The position numbers and the translations under genes were made by a program. Positions 44,935 to 53,506 of a stretch of DNA of 64,000 bases are shown one piece after another. Each line of letters starts with the position of its first letter. The first letter of the stretch is position 1. Origin of the DNA: Paenibacillus sp. MAEPY2. GTDB taxonomy: Bacteria > Bacillota > Bacilli > Paenibacillales > Paenibacillaceae. The stretch covers positions 62,001 to 126,000 of the forward strand of contig NZ_AWUK01000016.1 in NCBI RefSeq assembly GCF_000499205.1, in the 5' to 3' direction. Below the pieces are notes generated by a model, which was given only the letters and a program-made list of their open reading frames with translations, made no database searches and was not told where the DNA came from.

Positions 44935-44964
44935 AAAGAGCACCTTCGAAGGAAGGTGCTCTTT
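44935..44964 (-). terminator. hairpin between pilin-like trio and giant gene
   Basis: A 13-bp perfect stem AAAGAGCACCTTC/GAAGGTGCTCTTT followed by T's on the minus strand, 8 bases after the last pilin-like stop and just before the giant gene's ribosome site. Partial read-through would couple the two. Confidence 0.88.
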
Positions 44965-44972
44965 GGGTTGTT

Positions 44973-45209
44973 TTACTGGCGGATCCAGCCATCTGGGGTT
45001 CCAGAAGGGTTTGTATCCGGATCGATGCCGCCGGTAGCGACTGTATCCATATTTGTGAGAACTGTGTTACTGGAGTCACGCATGTATTGAGAGACCAGGA
45101 AGCCTACCCCTACTGCGAGGGCGATCCCGCCCAACATCAACATTCCATTTTCAGTCGTCAAGGATGCGGACTGTTCGTTTTTCATCCAGTTACGGATTTT
45201 TTGGTTCAT
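44973..45209 (-). CDS. pilin-like small membrane protein, copy 3 of 3
   Basis: 78 residues from the ATG at 45209 behind AGGAGGTGA. A basic N-terminus (NQKIRNWMKNEQ) leads to SASLTTENGMLML and a hydrophobic helix (GGIALAVGVGFLVSQYM), then a short polar tail GGIDPDTNPSGTPDGWIRQ. A glutamate falls at +5 if cleavage occurs between Ala and Ser, the rule for type IV prepilins (Gly or Ala at -1). A Flp/type IVb-like pilin is the best guess. It is nearly identical to the two upstream copies except at the N-terminus. Confidence 0.7.
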   Translation of the reverse strand: MNQKIRNWMKNEQSASLTTENGMLMLGGIALAVGVGFLVSQYMRDSSNTVLTNMDTVATGGIDPDTNPSGTPDGWIRQ

Positions 45210-45362
45210 GAACTTATTCACCTCCTGCTGTATAGAATCTTATTCATTTCAGTAAGTTGCACTTTCTTAGGACGTACAACAGCATCACAGATCTCATTTG
45301 AATATACCGTCCCAGAAATGCATTTATCGGCTGAAACGGACTAGTGAACTGTTCCTATTGCA

Positions 45363-45599
45363 TTACTGACGAATCCAGCCATCTGGCGTACCAGACGGAT
45401 TAGTATCCGGATCGATACCACCTGCAGCAACTGTATCCATGTTGGTCAATACCGTATTGCTTGAATCACGCATGTACTGGGATACCAGGAAGCCTACACC
45501 TACCGCGAGGGCGATCCCGCCCAACATCAACATTCCGTTTTCAGTCGTAAGAGACGCGGATTGTTCGTTCTTCATCCACTTGATGATTTTTTTGCTCAT
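45363..45599 (-). CDS. pilin-like small membrane protein, copy 2 of 3
   Basis: 78 residues from the ATG at 45599 behind GGAGGTG. It has the same KNEQSASLTTENG site, transmembrane helix and DPDTNPSGTPDGW tail as its two neighbours. The N-terminus differs slightly (SKKIIKWMK). DNA identity is high over most of the gene with silent changes, indicating duplication followed by selection on the protein. No prepilin peptidase is encoded in the window. Confidence 0.7.
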   Translation of the reverse strand: MSKKIIKWMKNEQSASLTTENGMLMLGGIALAVGVGFLVSQYMRDSSNTVLTNMDTVAAGGIDPDTNPSGTPDGWIRQ

Positions 45600-45778
45600 G
45601 AACTTCTTCACCTCCATTGAATTCTAATAATCATCCTTGGTCCAAATCCTAACGAAAGTAAATACAATCAACTCGTTGTTAAACGAATTATTATTCTGTT
45701 GCTCGCCATGATCATACAACTAGGGGCTTCAGAGAATCTCTCAACGCACCAAAGTATGTTCCAGAAAGTATCAGTTTG

Positions 45779-46027
45779 TTATTGGCGAACCCAGCCGTCT
45801 GGTGTACCTGATGGATTTGTATCCGGATCGATACCGCCTGCAGCGACTGTGTCCATATTGGTCAGTACTGTATTGCTCGAGTCACGCATGTATTGGGATA
45901 CCAAGAAGCCTACACCTACTGCGAGGGCGATCCCGCCCAACATCAACATTCCGTTTTCCGTCGTAAGAGATGCGGATTGTTCGTTTTTCATCCAGTTTGT
46001 AACTTTTGTTTTTGCAGCTTGAAACAT
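45779..46027 (-). CDS. pilin-like small membrane protein, copy 1 of 3
   Basis: About 82 residues from the ATG at 46027 (10 bases after GGAGG; an earlier ATG at 46036 is too close to it). The N-terminus is longer and different (FQAAKTKVTNWMK). From KNEQSASL onward it is almost identical to copies 2 and 3. It is the first gene of the trio, followed by the giant surface protein gene. The spacing between copies (about 390-420 bases) suggests a unit duplication. Confidence 0.7.
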   Translation of the reverse strand: MFQAAKTKVTNWMKNEQSASLTTENGMLMLGGIALAVGVGFLVSQYMRDSSNTVLTNMDTVAAGGIDPDTNPSGTPDGWVRQ

Positions 46028-46189
46028 TTCTTTCATTCCTCCATATATGTGATTTTTCGGTTAAACCGCTCATTGCCGTTCACCGTTCTACATGAATAAT
46101 CATACTAAAAATGCTAGGGTTTCGTAAGTTTCTTATCGGGTACATTTTTATCCCCCTTTGGGTAATTTTCTTGATATATAAGGAAAAAA

Positions 46190-46215
46190 AGCCCCTCAGA
46201 CCCTTCTGAGAGGCT
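46190..46215 (-). terminator. terminator after the Topo VIII-like gene
   Basis: AGCCcCTCAGA/TCTGAGaGGCT, 11 bp with one mismatch, followed by T's on the minus strand, 15 bases after the stop. Confidence 0.85.
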
Positions 46216-46230
46216 AACACTTATGGTTGC

Positions 46231-48501
46231 TCAAACCATATCAATAATCTTGTTGGCAATCTGTTGAACAGGGACATTCCACAAATTCTGAGGGTTATCT
46301 TCCAACATGGATCGGACCGTTTCATTAATTCCGCCCTTAGCCGTATCCAATTCGGATTGTACTGTATTCATCTTTTCAACAACCCGTTGATCAAAGTGGT
46401 TTTCATCTAGTATTTGTTGAATCAGGCGTTCTCTAACTACACGTTCAGCATGTAGATCAAGTTCAGTAGAGAGTACTCTGGAAGTTGGAACAACTTTTCC
46501 TACGCCATGGGCCTCCATTTTCTCTTCAAGCCAATCAATAAACTGCGGGGTAGTCATAGCATTAAGCTCAACCCGATTGGACTGTAACCAGTCTCTCCAT
46601 TCGTAAGAAACATAATCGGCAACCGGTCTATACTTGGTGCTTTCAAACGTTTCTACTTGTAGCCCAAGTTCCTCCGCTTCGTCCGGGTCTAAACCTAAAT
46701 TGATAACTTTGACCCTCCGACCTGGTCTAGCTAAAGTTGCTTCCTGAAGTGTTTCAAATATTTTAGTACCTGCAGCGTCCGCGTCATGAATGCAAAAGAA
46801 CTGAATCTCTTCATCCGTTTCTCCTAATAAGTCAAACAAATCTTTCACTGCTCTTGAGGCATATCCTTTCGATGACAGTAAGGCACAGTCATATTTCTCC
46901 GGAAATCCCACGTCCCTAAGGCTTGCAAAATACCCCTCTTTCTCTATAAATATAATTTTGTTAAACGTCCACTGAGGTCTGTTATAATTCTGGACCGCTA
47001 TAGTTCCAAGTGGTATTTCTTCTCCGGTATGTGGGTGATACAAGGTTCCTCTTGGATCCCTATACATTCCTACTATATTTCCGTAATATGCTTCATACTC
47101 CGTTATAACTTGGCAGAAGTAGTTATAGTTCAGCTGTTTACCGCCGAATGCCTCCATTATGTAAGGGCGAATAGCATAATATAATTGCCGCTGACTAAAT
47201 ATATATTTCCCATCTCCACTTGTCTTTTCAATAGCGCTATCTAAGTTTAGTATAATGACTTCTCGCTCATTATGGCCGGCAGAAGCTAGAGATTGATTAT
47301 ACTTTTTGACTTTGGCTACTGCCTTCTTCAATGCTTGTTCGATAGCGTCTGAGAATGGTCGGAAATCTGGCTCCTTACCATCTGATTTAATAGGTTGATG
47401 TGGTGTGCTTACATTCACGTAAAAGTTCGTGGGTCTCGATCTCAATGTAATGTACAACCCACCTCCGTATATATCAGAGGTTGCCTGCTTGGTAGAAACT
47501 CTTAAATCTGCAGCCACTGGAGTTTTGTTTACTAGGATGTTAATGCTCGACTGTTCTATTCTTTCTCCATCTGCATCACCATTATTCACAACCCATGCCT
47601 CTACAACGACAGGTATTTCAGCATGATGTCTTCCTCGTATCGAAGTAAGTTTAAAAGAGCTATAGGTCTTGTGATATTGAGTATCTCCAAAGTTTCGGTT
47701 TACTCCGCCTAGTTTTCGAGGGGGAACCTTTTTGATGTTTCTACGCAGTATACTCAATATCTCATCGGCAGAATTAAAGTCTACTTCAGCTGTAGTTATG
47801 GAATCGTCATAACCGATTTCTTCATGTACTGAGTTCATCAGCTCCTTTGTTTTGGAAGCCGTAGCACCAAACAACCCTAAAAACTCTCTAAGGGTCATAG
47901 AAGCAGAATTAACAAGTTCAAAAAATGCTTCTGATGTATACCAGTATGGCGACGATTTCCCTTTGTACATCTCGCCCCCTTTAGAGAACTGAATGGCCAA
48001 TCTACCCCAAATCAAAGTATTTTCGTTAATGGACAGACCCAATCGTACTAAGATGGATGTTCCCTGATGTTCGTCATAACCAAGAAATTCCTTAACACTT
48101 GTCCCATCGTCTTGCGGGATGATTTTGTACTTCTCTCCTCGAGTAGTAACAATGATATAGCCGTTCGTCGAGATAACTGCACCTGTTACTACCCTTAAGC
48201 CATTACCAAGGGCACCGCGTGATGGTACTCTTAGGAGCTTCGAAGAGATCATCGGACGATTGATTGAAAAATATTGTTCCAGCCATTCGGGATCCATTCC
48301 TACTCCGTTGTCTACTACTTTAAAACTATAGCTATCAACCAATTCCAATTCACAATCACCTGCTGCATCAAGAGCATTATCTACTAGTTCCTTCACGACC
48401 AACTGGGGAATAAAGCTTCGATGAACACCAGCCTTCTGACACAAGGTATCAATATTTCTGAATAACTTCCAATCCTCACGAACAAGTTGCAATTCGATCA
48501 C
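46231..48501 (-). CDS. single-chain type IIB DNA topoisomerase (Topo VIII-like)
   Basis: A 756-residue fusion of Topo VI B-like and A-like parts. The GHKL ATPase has the N-box VVKELVDNALDA (35-46), G1 VVDNGVGMD (62-70) and G2 RGALGNGLRV (95-104). A transducer-like region follows. The A-like part carries the 5Y-CAP motif FSQRQLYYAIRP with catalytic tyrosine 441 or 442, and a Toprim domain with E520 and the DAD pair D573/D575. All key residues look intact, so ATP-dependent strand passage is plausible. Fused enzymes of this kind form the Topo VIII subfamily, described from plasmids including pPPM1a of Paenibacillus polymyxa M1. GTG start behind AAAGGAAGAAAGG. Confidence 0.9.
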   Translation of the reverse strand: MIELQLVREDWKLFRNIDTLCQKAGVHRSFIPQLVVKELVDNALDAAGDCELELVDSYSFKVVDNGVGMDPEWLEQYFSINRPMISSKLLRVPSRGALGNGLRVVTGAVISTNGYIIVTTRGEKYKIIPQDDGTSVKEFLGYDEHQGTSILVRLGLSINENTLIWGRLAIQFSKGGEMYKGKSSPYWYTSEAFFELVNSASMTLREFLGLFGATASKTKELMNSVHEEIGYDDSITTAEVDFNSADEILSILRRNIKKVPPRKLGGVNRNFGDTQYHKTYSSFKLTSIRGRHHAEIPVVVEAWVVNNGDADGERIEQSSINILVNKTPVAADLRVSTKQATSDIYGGGLYITLRSRPTNFYVNVSTPHQPIKSDGKEPDFRPFSDAIEQALKKAVAKVKKYNQSLASAGHNEREVIILNLDSAIEKTSGDGKYIFSQRQLYYAIRPYIMEAFGGKQLNYNYFCQVITEYEAYYGNIVGMYRDPRGTLYHPHTGEEIPLGTIAVQNYNRPQWTFNKIIFIEKEGYFASLRDVGFPEKYDCALLSSKGYASRAVKDLFDLLGETDEEIQFFCIHDADAAGTKIFETLQEATLARPGRRVKVINLGLDPDEAEELGLQVETFESTKYRPVADYVSYEWRDWLQSNRVELNAMTTPQFIDWLEEKMEAHGVGKVVPTSRVLSTELDLHAERVVRERLIQQILDENHFDQRVVEKMNTVQSELDTAKGGINETVRSMLEDNPQNLWNVPVQQIANKIIDMV

Positions 48502-48578
48502 CTTTCTTCCTTTTATTTATGACGATTACATCGTAAGCCCATTTCGAAAAATGACAACTTGATGAACTGAACACAAAA

Positions 48579-48610
48579 ACACGCTTAAGCACTGTCTGGC
48601 TTAAGCGTGT
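48579..48610 (-). terminator. leader hairpin upstream of Topo VIII gene
   Basis: A perfect 12-bp stem ACACGCTTAAGC/GCTTAAGCGTGT with an 8-nt loop followed by TTTTTG on the minus strand, about 80 bases before the GTG start and 90 bases after the previous gene. Confidence 0.8.
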
Positions 48611-48700
48611 GGATCCCGTTCGATTATGTTTGTTATATAAGCTTTAATGTAATTCGAACTCAGTATTTTTAGGAAGCAAAAATCTGTTTTTTCAAAAATG

Positions 48701-49003
48701 TCAGGAACTCTGCGTCTCAATTAGTGTCATGTATACCGCTTCTGCTCTCTGTCGAGGATTTGCCATCAATAACTCAGCAACCGATTTACAGTTGAATTTT
48801 TCAGGTGACCAATCACAGACTACTCTCCCTAAATTTCTTACGTAAGTTTCAGCATCGTACGCTATTGCTTTTGCTTGAATTTCAATTGAAGCAATAGGCT
48901 CGTATGAGTAGCACGGTGTATCGTAATTCTCTAATCCCTCGTAATTCGTCAATTCAGCTAGCGCCTGGTCAAGTTGCTGATTGCTCATTTCCTTAGCCTG
49001 CAT
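48701..49003 (-). CDS. small protein of unknown function
   Basis: A 100-residue acidic, mainly helical protein with a strong GGGAGGGAG site. It shows no motif, signal peptide or membrane span. It is in a run of small genes (48701-50511) upstream of Topo VIII, probable plasmid accessory proteins. Confidence 0.55.
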   Translation of the reverse strand: MQAKEMSNQQLDQALAELTNYEGLENYDTPCYSYEPIASIEIQAKAIAYDAETYVRNLGRVVCDWSPEKFNCKSVAELLMANPRQRAEAVYMTLIETQSS

Positions 49004-49070
49004 GCTTCTCCCTCCCCAAACTTACCTAAATTTCCGCTCAATGCAACGCTTCATCAACATCTCCTCCTTA

Positions 49071-49277
49071 TTAAAGCCCTCTTTCAGACGCCATTTGATC
49101 AATTTTTTTATAAAAACCTTGCATTGAAACAGGTACATCGTTTTCAATACATTCGCGTACATAATACTTAAAGCCCTCACCAATTTCAGCTAGCCAATCA
49201 ACACCGATTCCACCTTCATATGCGGAGTCTTCATAAGCTTCCAATTTGGCGAGAATATTCTGTGCCGTCATCATCAT
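49071..49277 (-). CDS. small protein of unknown function
   Basis: About 68 residues. Three ATGs in a row (49277, 49274, 49271) follow AAAGGAG; the second gives the best spacing. The protein is acidic with aromatic residues (GGIGVDWLAEIGEGFKYYV). No family known. Confidence 0.5.
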   Translation of the reverse strand: MMMTAQNILAKLEAYEDSAYEGGIGVDWLAEIGEGFKYYVRECIENDVPVSMQGFYKKIDQMASERGL

Positions 49278-49360
49278 GTATTCTCCTTTTTTGGGAGGCC
49301 GCAAGTCTGCTCCCACTTTATTTTCTAATTTAGACTTTATCCTAATAAAAGAATGTTTCG

Positions 49361-49555
49361 TTAGTTAAGTACAATTTCAAATTTCCCGATTGAACGTTCA
49401 CAATAAGCACAAGTTAAGTAAAATGATCGTTTATCTTCAGGCATTTCTTGAATATCTACAGGTGGAGAGATTGTCATCTTTGTTCCACATAAGCAATTCA
49501 CATTTAAAGAAACCTGTATTGCGTTTGGTAATTGGGATAACTTTACTGTAGCTAT
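49361..49555 (-). CDS. 64-residue zinc-ribbon protein with non-canonical start
   Basis: A frame too short for most callers encodes CLCG (20 residues in) and CAYC, a paired CX1C/CX2C ribbon, followed by a beta strand. The frame has no ATG, GTG or TTG near its 5' end, yet a clear AAAGGAG (49565-49571) sits 9 bases before an ATA (49555) and 3 bases before an ATT (49561). A GTG further in would leave too little sequence before the ribbon but cannot be excluded. Start by AUA or AUU would be unusual. Confidence 0.5.
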   Translation of the reverse strand: MATVKLSQLPNAIQVSLNVNCLCGTKMTISPPVDIQEMPEDKRSFYLTCAYCERSIGKFEIVLN

Positions 49556-49688
49556 GCTAATACACTCCTTTCTTATTTATTTCATGCCTTAACTATATTT
49601 TGAGAACCAGGGCAAAGACTTAAATTAAACCTGCGACTATCATAAAATCAAATCTTTAAATTACAACTATGATCCATAAATACAAAAA

Positions 49689-49719
49689 ACACACCTGGAG
49701 TTGTATGCTCCAAGTGTGT
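49689..49719 (-). terminator. terminator after the 118-residue gene
   Basis: A 12-bp stem with one mismatch ACACACcTGGAG/CTCCAaGTGTGT and T's on the minus strand. Confidence 0.8.
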
Positions 49720-49772
49720 CTAAATGACAATCCTGATCGACTAGAACCGTTTAACTTATTTTTAAAGTTGCA

Positions 49773-50129
49773 TTATTCGTTTATTATTGCATCAATTCGT
49801 TGCATTTGCTCAAGTGTTAACTTCATTTCAAGTGACGACGGACTTGAGAAAAATACACTAAGCCTAACGGCTAATTCGGATCTTTTTGTCTTATCTAAAA
49901 GATCATCTAGCGATTCATACAAATAGTAGTCTGCTGCATATTCTGTTTTCTGTCTTAGTTCATCTGTAACATCAAATTGGTATTCCTGATAACCAATCTT
50001 AACGGTTACGTATTTCCTACCAACTTTAGTTACTACTCCTTCGACATATTTAGAATTACTGTATCTGCTTGTGTTAACACCCAAAGTTAAATATGCAGTA
50101 TCTCCAGTCTTAAATTGATAGTTGGCCAT
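49773..50129 (-). CDS. small beta-barrel-like plasmid protein
   Basis: A 118-residue protein. The first 55 residues look like an SH3/KOW-like barrel (FKTGDTAYLTLG ... EGVVTKVGRKYVTVKIG), followed by a helical tail with DDLLDKTKRSELAVRLSVFF. Such proteins are common in phages and plasmids and lack a known role. The ATG is well placed after a GGAG-like site (AAGGAG). Confidence 0.6.
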   Translation of the reverse strand: MANYQFKTGDTAYLTLGVNTSRYSNSKYVEGVVTKVGRKYVTVKIGYQEYQFDVTDELRQKTEYAADYYLYESLDDLLDKTKRSELAVRLSVFFSSPSSLEMKLTLEQMQRIDAIINE

Positions 50130-50328
50130 TACTGTTTCACTCCTTATAGACTGCTATTATAATTTTTTTGATGCTGCAAATTGCTCTTCCCTATCAATTA
50201 TCTCCTTTGTAATTAATCTTCTCTAAGTTCGGTGCTACTCGTTGATATAATTTAAAAACAATCCGCCTCTTGAACTTCTCAGAGATAATATTAGTGATGG
50301 AGACCTTCGAGATTGTGAGTTAACTTAT

Positions 50329-50511
50329 CTATAAGTTGTTGATCCTTTCTTTCCAACTCAATAAATCTAAGACTACTTCACGATAATCCTTTTCAAAGGG
50401 ATATCCCCCGGCAAGCTGAACACTGAAAGTTTCCTCGATTTTATCCCATTCATCACCAAGGTGAGACCATGCTAGGATGACTTCATCCAATGCTTTCAAA
50501 AAGTTTCCCAA
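50329..50511 (-). CDS. small helical protein
   Basis: About 60 residues from TTG 50511, 8 bases after CAGGAGG; an alternative TTG at 50553 gives 74 residues with a weaker site. Helical, acidic, no motif. It lies just downstream of the primase gene. Confidence 0.4.
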   Translation of the reverse strand: MGNFLKALDEVILAWSHLGDEWDKIEETFSVQLAGGYPFEKDYREVVLDLLSWKERINNL

Positions 50512-50602
50512 TTCAATTACCTCCTGGATAGTGTCTTCTTGACTTAAATTCAATTCTCTCTAGACTAAACTGATTGGTATATAGTTTGAGTAAATTCCCA
50601 GA

Positions 50603-51898
50603 TTAGAATCGTTGATGGAAGTAAGTAGTAAGTTCACTTTTCCTTACGTCACTTAAATAGTTCGTTGACATTTCAATAGAGAAAATATATTTATCCAACG
50701 CTGTTTTAAAAGATAAGAAATCACCTGTTCTAACGAGACCAATGCTTTTTCGGAAGTAGTACTCTACTATGGATAGAGGTGTTTGAACTAATTCTTTAAA
50801 AGACTTATCGCCAAATTTCTCAATATAATCTGCAGGATCTAAATCTTGAGGCATGTGTGCGATCCAGAGACGAATCCCATAACGCTGCAGATTATGAATT
50901 GCTTTTGAAGTTGCTTTTTGACCGGCGAGATCACCGTCAAAACATATAATAGCTTGATCTGTATATTCACTAACCATACGAGAATGGTGGTTGGATACAG
51001 AGGTCCCCAAGGAAGCAACGCCAGTCTTACAACCAGATTGCCAGGCTGCCACAACATCTACGTATCCTTCAAAGAACACTAATTTTGTGTCTTCTGAGAT
51101 CTGACCTTTTACTCTATTAAAATTGTACAAATGTTCGCTCTTTTTAAAGATTGGTGTTTCTTTCGTATTCAGATACTTCGGTTTTATCTTATCGTTCATT
51201 GCTCTGCCGCCGAAACCAACTACCTTCGAATCTGTGTCATAGATTGGAAAGACAATTCTACCTCGGAAATAATCATAATATTTTCCGGCATTATCATTTC
51301 GGCCGACCAAACCACATTCCAACATTAAAGCTAAGTTAAAACCTGCAGCCTGCAGGCTTTCGGTAGCGAACCCATTGATGTCAGGGGCATATCCGATATT
51401 AAATTCCTTGATAGCTTCGAGCGTGATTCCCCTTTTTTCTGTGAGGTAGGTTAAGGCTAACTTCCCATTACTACTCAGCAAATATTCATGATAGACATTA
51501 GCCAGGTAATCGTGGGCTTCGTACATCGATTTCACCTCATTAAAGCGTTCCGATGATTTACGCAGGAGGTGACTGTAGTTTTCGCCAATATAATCTTCCT
51601 GGATCTGCTTTATAACTTCGGTTGCAGTAGAATCCGGTTTTGATTTCTTAGCCATAGTAGATAAAAAATCATAGTAGTCGCCCATTTTTCCGCATACAGG
51701 ACAGTTGAAAGATTGTTCTCTTTGGTCCACAATAAAAGTTGCTTTCGAGTCATCATGGAAGGGACAGAACGAATAGAAATGTTGACCCGATTGGCGTAAT
51801 ACTAGGAAGTCTTGTATCACGGTTACGATGTCTATCTTTTGGGCAGCTTTTGTTGCAAAATCTCTACACATCTCATCAAGACCAGTCATTTGAATCAT
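50603..51898 (-). CDS. DnaG-type DNA primase
   Basis: A 431-residue protein. The zinc-binding domain is at about 40-85 (CPFHDDSKATF then CPVCGKMGDYYDF; C-H-C-C ligands). Next comes the RNA-polymerase-like core with GFGGRAMNDKIKPKYLNTKETPIF, and a Toprim segment with VFFEGYVDVV and the CFDGDLAGQKA triad (D-x-D). It ends in a short helical tail, shorter than the chromosomal DnaG's helicase-binding domain. It should make RNA primers for plasmid replication. The gene follows the 232-residue gene by 22 bases. Confidence 0.92.
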   Translation of the reverse strand: MIQMTGLDEMCRDFATKAAQKIDIVTVIQDFLVLRQSGQHFYSFCPFHDDSKATFIVDQREQSFNCPVCGKMGDYYDFLSTMAKKSKPDSTATEVIKQIQEDYIGENYSHLLRKSSERFNEVKSMYEAHDYLANVYHEYLLSSNGKLALTYLTEKRGITLEAIKEFNIGYAPDINGFATESLQAAGFNLALMLECGLVGRNDNAGKYYDYFRGRIVFPIYDTDSKVVGFGGRAMNDKIKPKYLNTKETPIFKKSEHLYNFNRVKGQISEDTKLVFFEGYVDVVAAWQSGCKTGVASLGTSVSNHHSRMVSEYTDQAIICFDGDLAGQKATSKAIHNLQRYGIRLWIAHMPQDLDPADYIEKFGDKSFKELVQTPLSIVEYYFRKSIGLVRTGDFLSFKTALDKYIFSIEMSTNYLSDVRKSELTTYFHQRF

Positions 51899-51919
51899 TA
51901 TTGGTTTCCTCCATTATGT

Positions 51920-52618
51920 TTAATTGTTATCGAGCGTTTTTAAGTATTGTGGGATCGATATCCGTTTCAGCTGGTGATCCTCTGTATTCTCTAGAATTAC
52001 CGAAGGGAAAGTACCCTTGAGAAGAAATGATTTCATGAGTAAAGCATCTCCATCAAACGTGACCAGCTTACCTACTTTAGTCTTGAATGTTTTAGATAAT
52101 TCATCCGTAAAGACCAAGTAAGCTAAACTACTTACGTTTTCAATCTCGAGACTATAATCAATATTTTGTCTTTCGCAGAAGGACGTTATAAATGAAGAGA
52201 GTCTGGCTAGTTCATTTTCTTCAGGCTGCCAGATACTACTGTACCCGTTATCCAGAGCATCTTGGAAAATAGCTAAAATCTTCTTCTCCCAATCTGGATC
52301 ATGTATATGGTTCATTTCCAGCTCTTGCTCCAGTTTCAACATATGGAGTTGAGTGAAACTTTCACGTATATCTTTTACATGCCCTATAACCTCGATTAAG
52401 AGTTCTTCGTTTAGAATGCCGGCCATATTGCAAGACATTATAGTGAACCCGGCTGCCGTGGTTACCTTTTTGGATAAAAGCTCCTTGAATGAAGCCTCAT
52501 CACTCGAGATGAGTTCTTCCAGATTTACACCTACAACAGCTCGTATTTTTTTTTCAGTCCCTGCTAGTAAGATAAGGTCGTCTTTGCAATAAGGCTCTTG
52601 AATAAATAAACGGTTCAT
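51920..52618 (-). CDS. plasmid protein of unknown function
   Basis: A 232-residue protein with an alpha-helical middle and beta-rich end. No motif recognised. The ribosome site GGGGAG is well placed. It lies 22 bases upstream of the primase, so it is co-transcribed and may help priming or DNA handling. It has a leader hairpin. Confidence 0.6.
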   Translation of the reverse strand: MNRLFIQEPYCKDDLILLAGTEKKIRAVVGVNLEELISSDEASFKELLSKKVTTAAGFTIMSCNMAGILNEELLIEVIGHVKDIRESFTQLHMLKLEQELEMNHIHDPDWEKKILAIFQDALDNGYSSIWQPEENELARLSSFITSFCERQNIDYSLEIENVSSLAYLVFTDELSKTFKTKVGKLVTFDGDALLMKSFLLKGTFPSVILENTEDHQLKRISIPQYLKTLDNN

Positions 52619-52643
52619 AATTGATCTCCCCTATAAAATAGTA

Positions 52644-52675
52644 AAAAGCAGAAGGTAACTACCCCTCTGCTCTTT
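52644..52675 (-). terminator. leader hairpin upstream of the 232-residue gene
   Basis: An imperfect 10-bp stem AAAAGCAGAaGG/CCcCTCTGCTCTTT followed by T's on the minus strand, then the GGGGAG site. Confidence 0.65.
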
Positions 52676-52696
52676 CAATGCTTTTGAAATCGGCTG

Positions 52697-53407
52697 CTAT
52701 CCAATTTGGTTTAAAATTGCTGTTATTTGCTCTTGATGTTGCTTAATAATTTGCTCAATCAAACTCATGTCTTGTCTCGCTTGAACTATACGTTTTTCTG
52801 CAGCTGCCAGTATTTCCTCAGCAGCATTCAAGACAGCGATGGAATGCCCTTGAACTGAGCCCCACTGACGAATCTCGGTACGCGTTTGATGGATCATCTC
52901 CGTTTTAGCTTGGAGTTCATCGAAATCCAGCTTTTTAGATCTTCCGATACTGTCTACTAAAGCTGTTACATTCGCGAGTTCTCGTTCGATCTTGTTTTGG
53001 TAGATTTCTCTCTCATGTTTAGTGTCTCCATTCAACGCATCCAGCTTTTCTTTAGCGTACATTGATGCCCCTAATGATTGGCCTGCTAATCCTTCAAGTC
53101 GTTGTAGATCTAGCTTAACTTGGTTCCTCTGCAATAAGTCTAGGTTTTTCTGTATCTTTGTAGGTAAGGTTATTCCAGGATCTGCAGCAATATTTTGTGC
53201 ATCGATCTCCTGTTTTAACTCTATTAGGTCTGTAGGAGTCGAAGAATAATCATTTGATTCCATATCCCTTTTGATATCTGACAAGACGCCTACCTGAAGA
53301 TCAGAATATTCGATCTCAGAGCGGAAATCATTGTTTCCACATCCATAGAGTACGCTTAGGGTAAGGATGAGGACTGTTACTTTAAGCAGGTTGTTTTTCA
53401 TTTTCAT
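52697..53407 (-). CDS. coiled-coil lipoprotein
   Basis: A 236-residue protein with a lipoprotein signal (LTLSVLYGC, cysteine near residue 23). After a short linker the rest is charged and helical with heptad-like spacing, a long extracytoplasmic coiled coil. It may bridge membrane and wall or bind partners. A good GGAGG site precedes the ATG. A candidate promoter at 53756-53782 and a leader terminator at 53477-53506 lie in the 450-base gap upstream. Confidence 0.72.
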   Translation of the reverse strand: MKMKNNLLKVTVLILTLSVLYGCGNNDFRSEIEYSDLQVGVLSDIKRDMESNDYSSTPTDLIELKQEIDAQNIAADPGITLPTKIQKNLDLLQRNQVKLDLQRLEGLAGQSLGASMYAKEKLDALNGDTKHEREIYQNKIERELANVTALVDSIGRSKKLDFDELQAKTEMIHQTRTEIRQWGSVQGHSIAVLNAAEEILAAAEKRIVQARQDMSLIEQIIKQHQEQITAILNQIG

Positions 53408-53476
53408 TATAAAACCTCCATGAAAAAGATTATTATTTTGTTCGTTGCTAGAAGCCTCTCTATAAAAAAATAAAAA

Positions 53477-53506
53477 AAGAGCAACATTCTAATGAATGTG
53501 CTCTCT
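53477..53506 (-). terminator. leader terminator, distant from upstream gene
   Basis: A 12-bp stem with one bulge, followed by seven T's on the minus strand, about 70 bases before the lipoprotein start and about 350 bases after the double-Hfq gene, so it cannot be that gene's own terminator. Confidence 0.82.
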
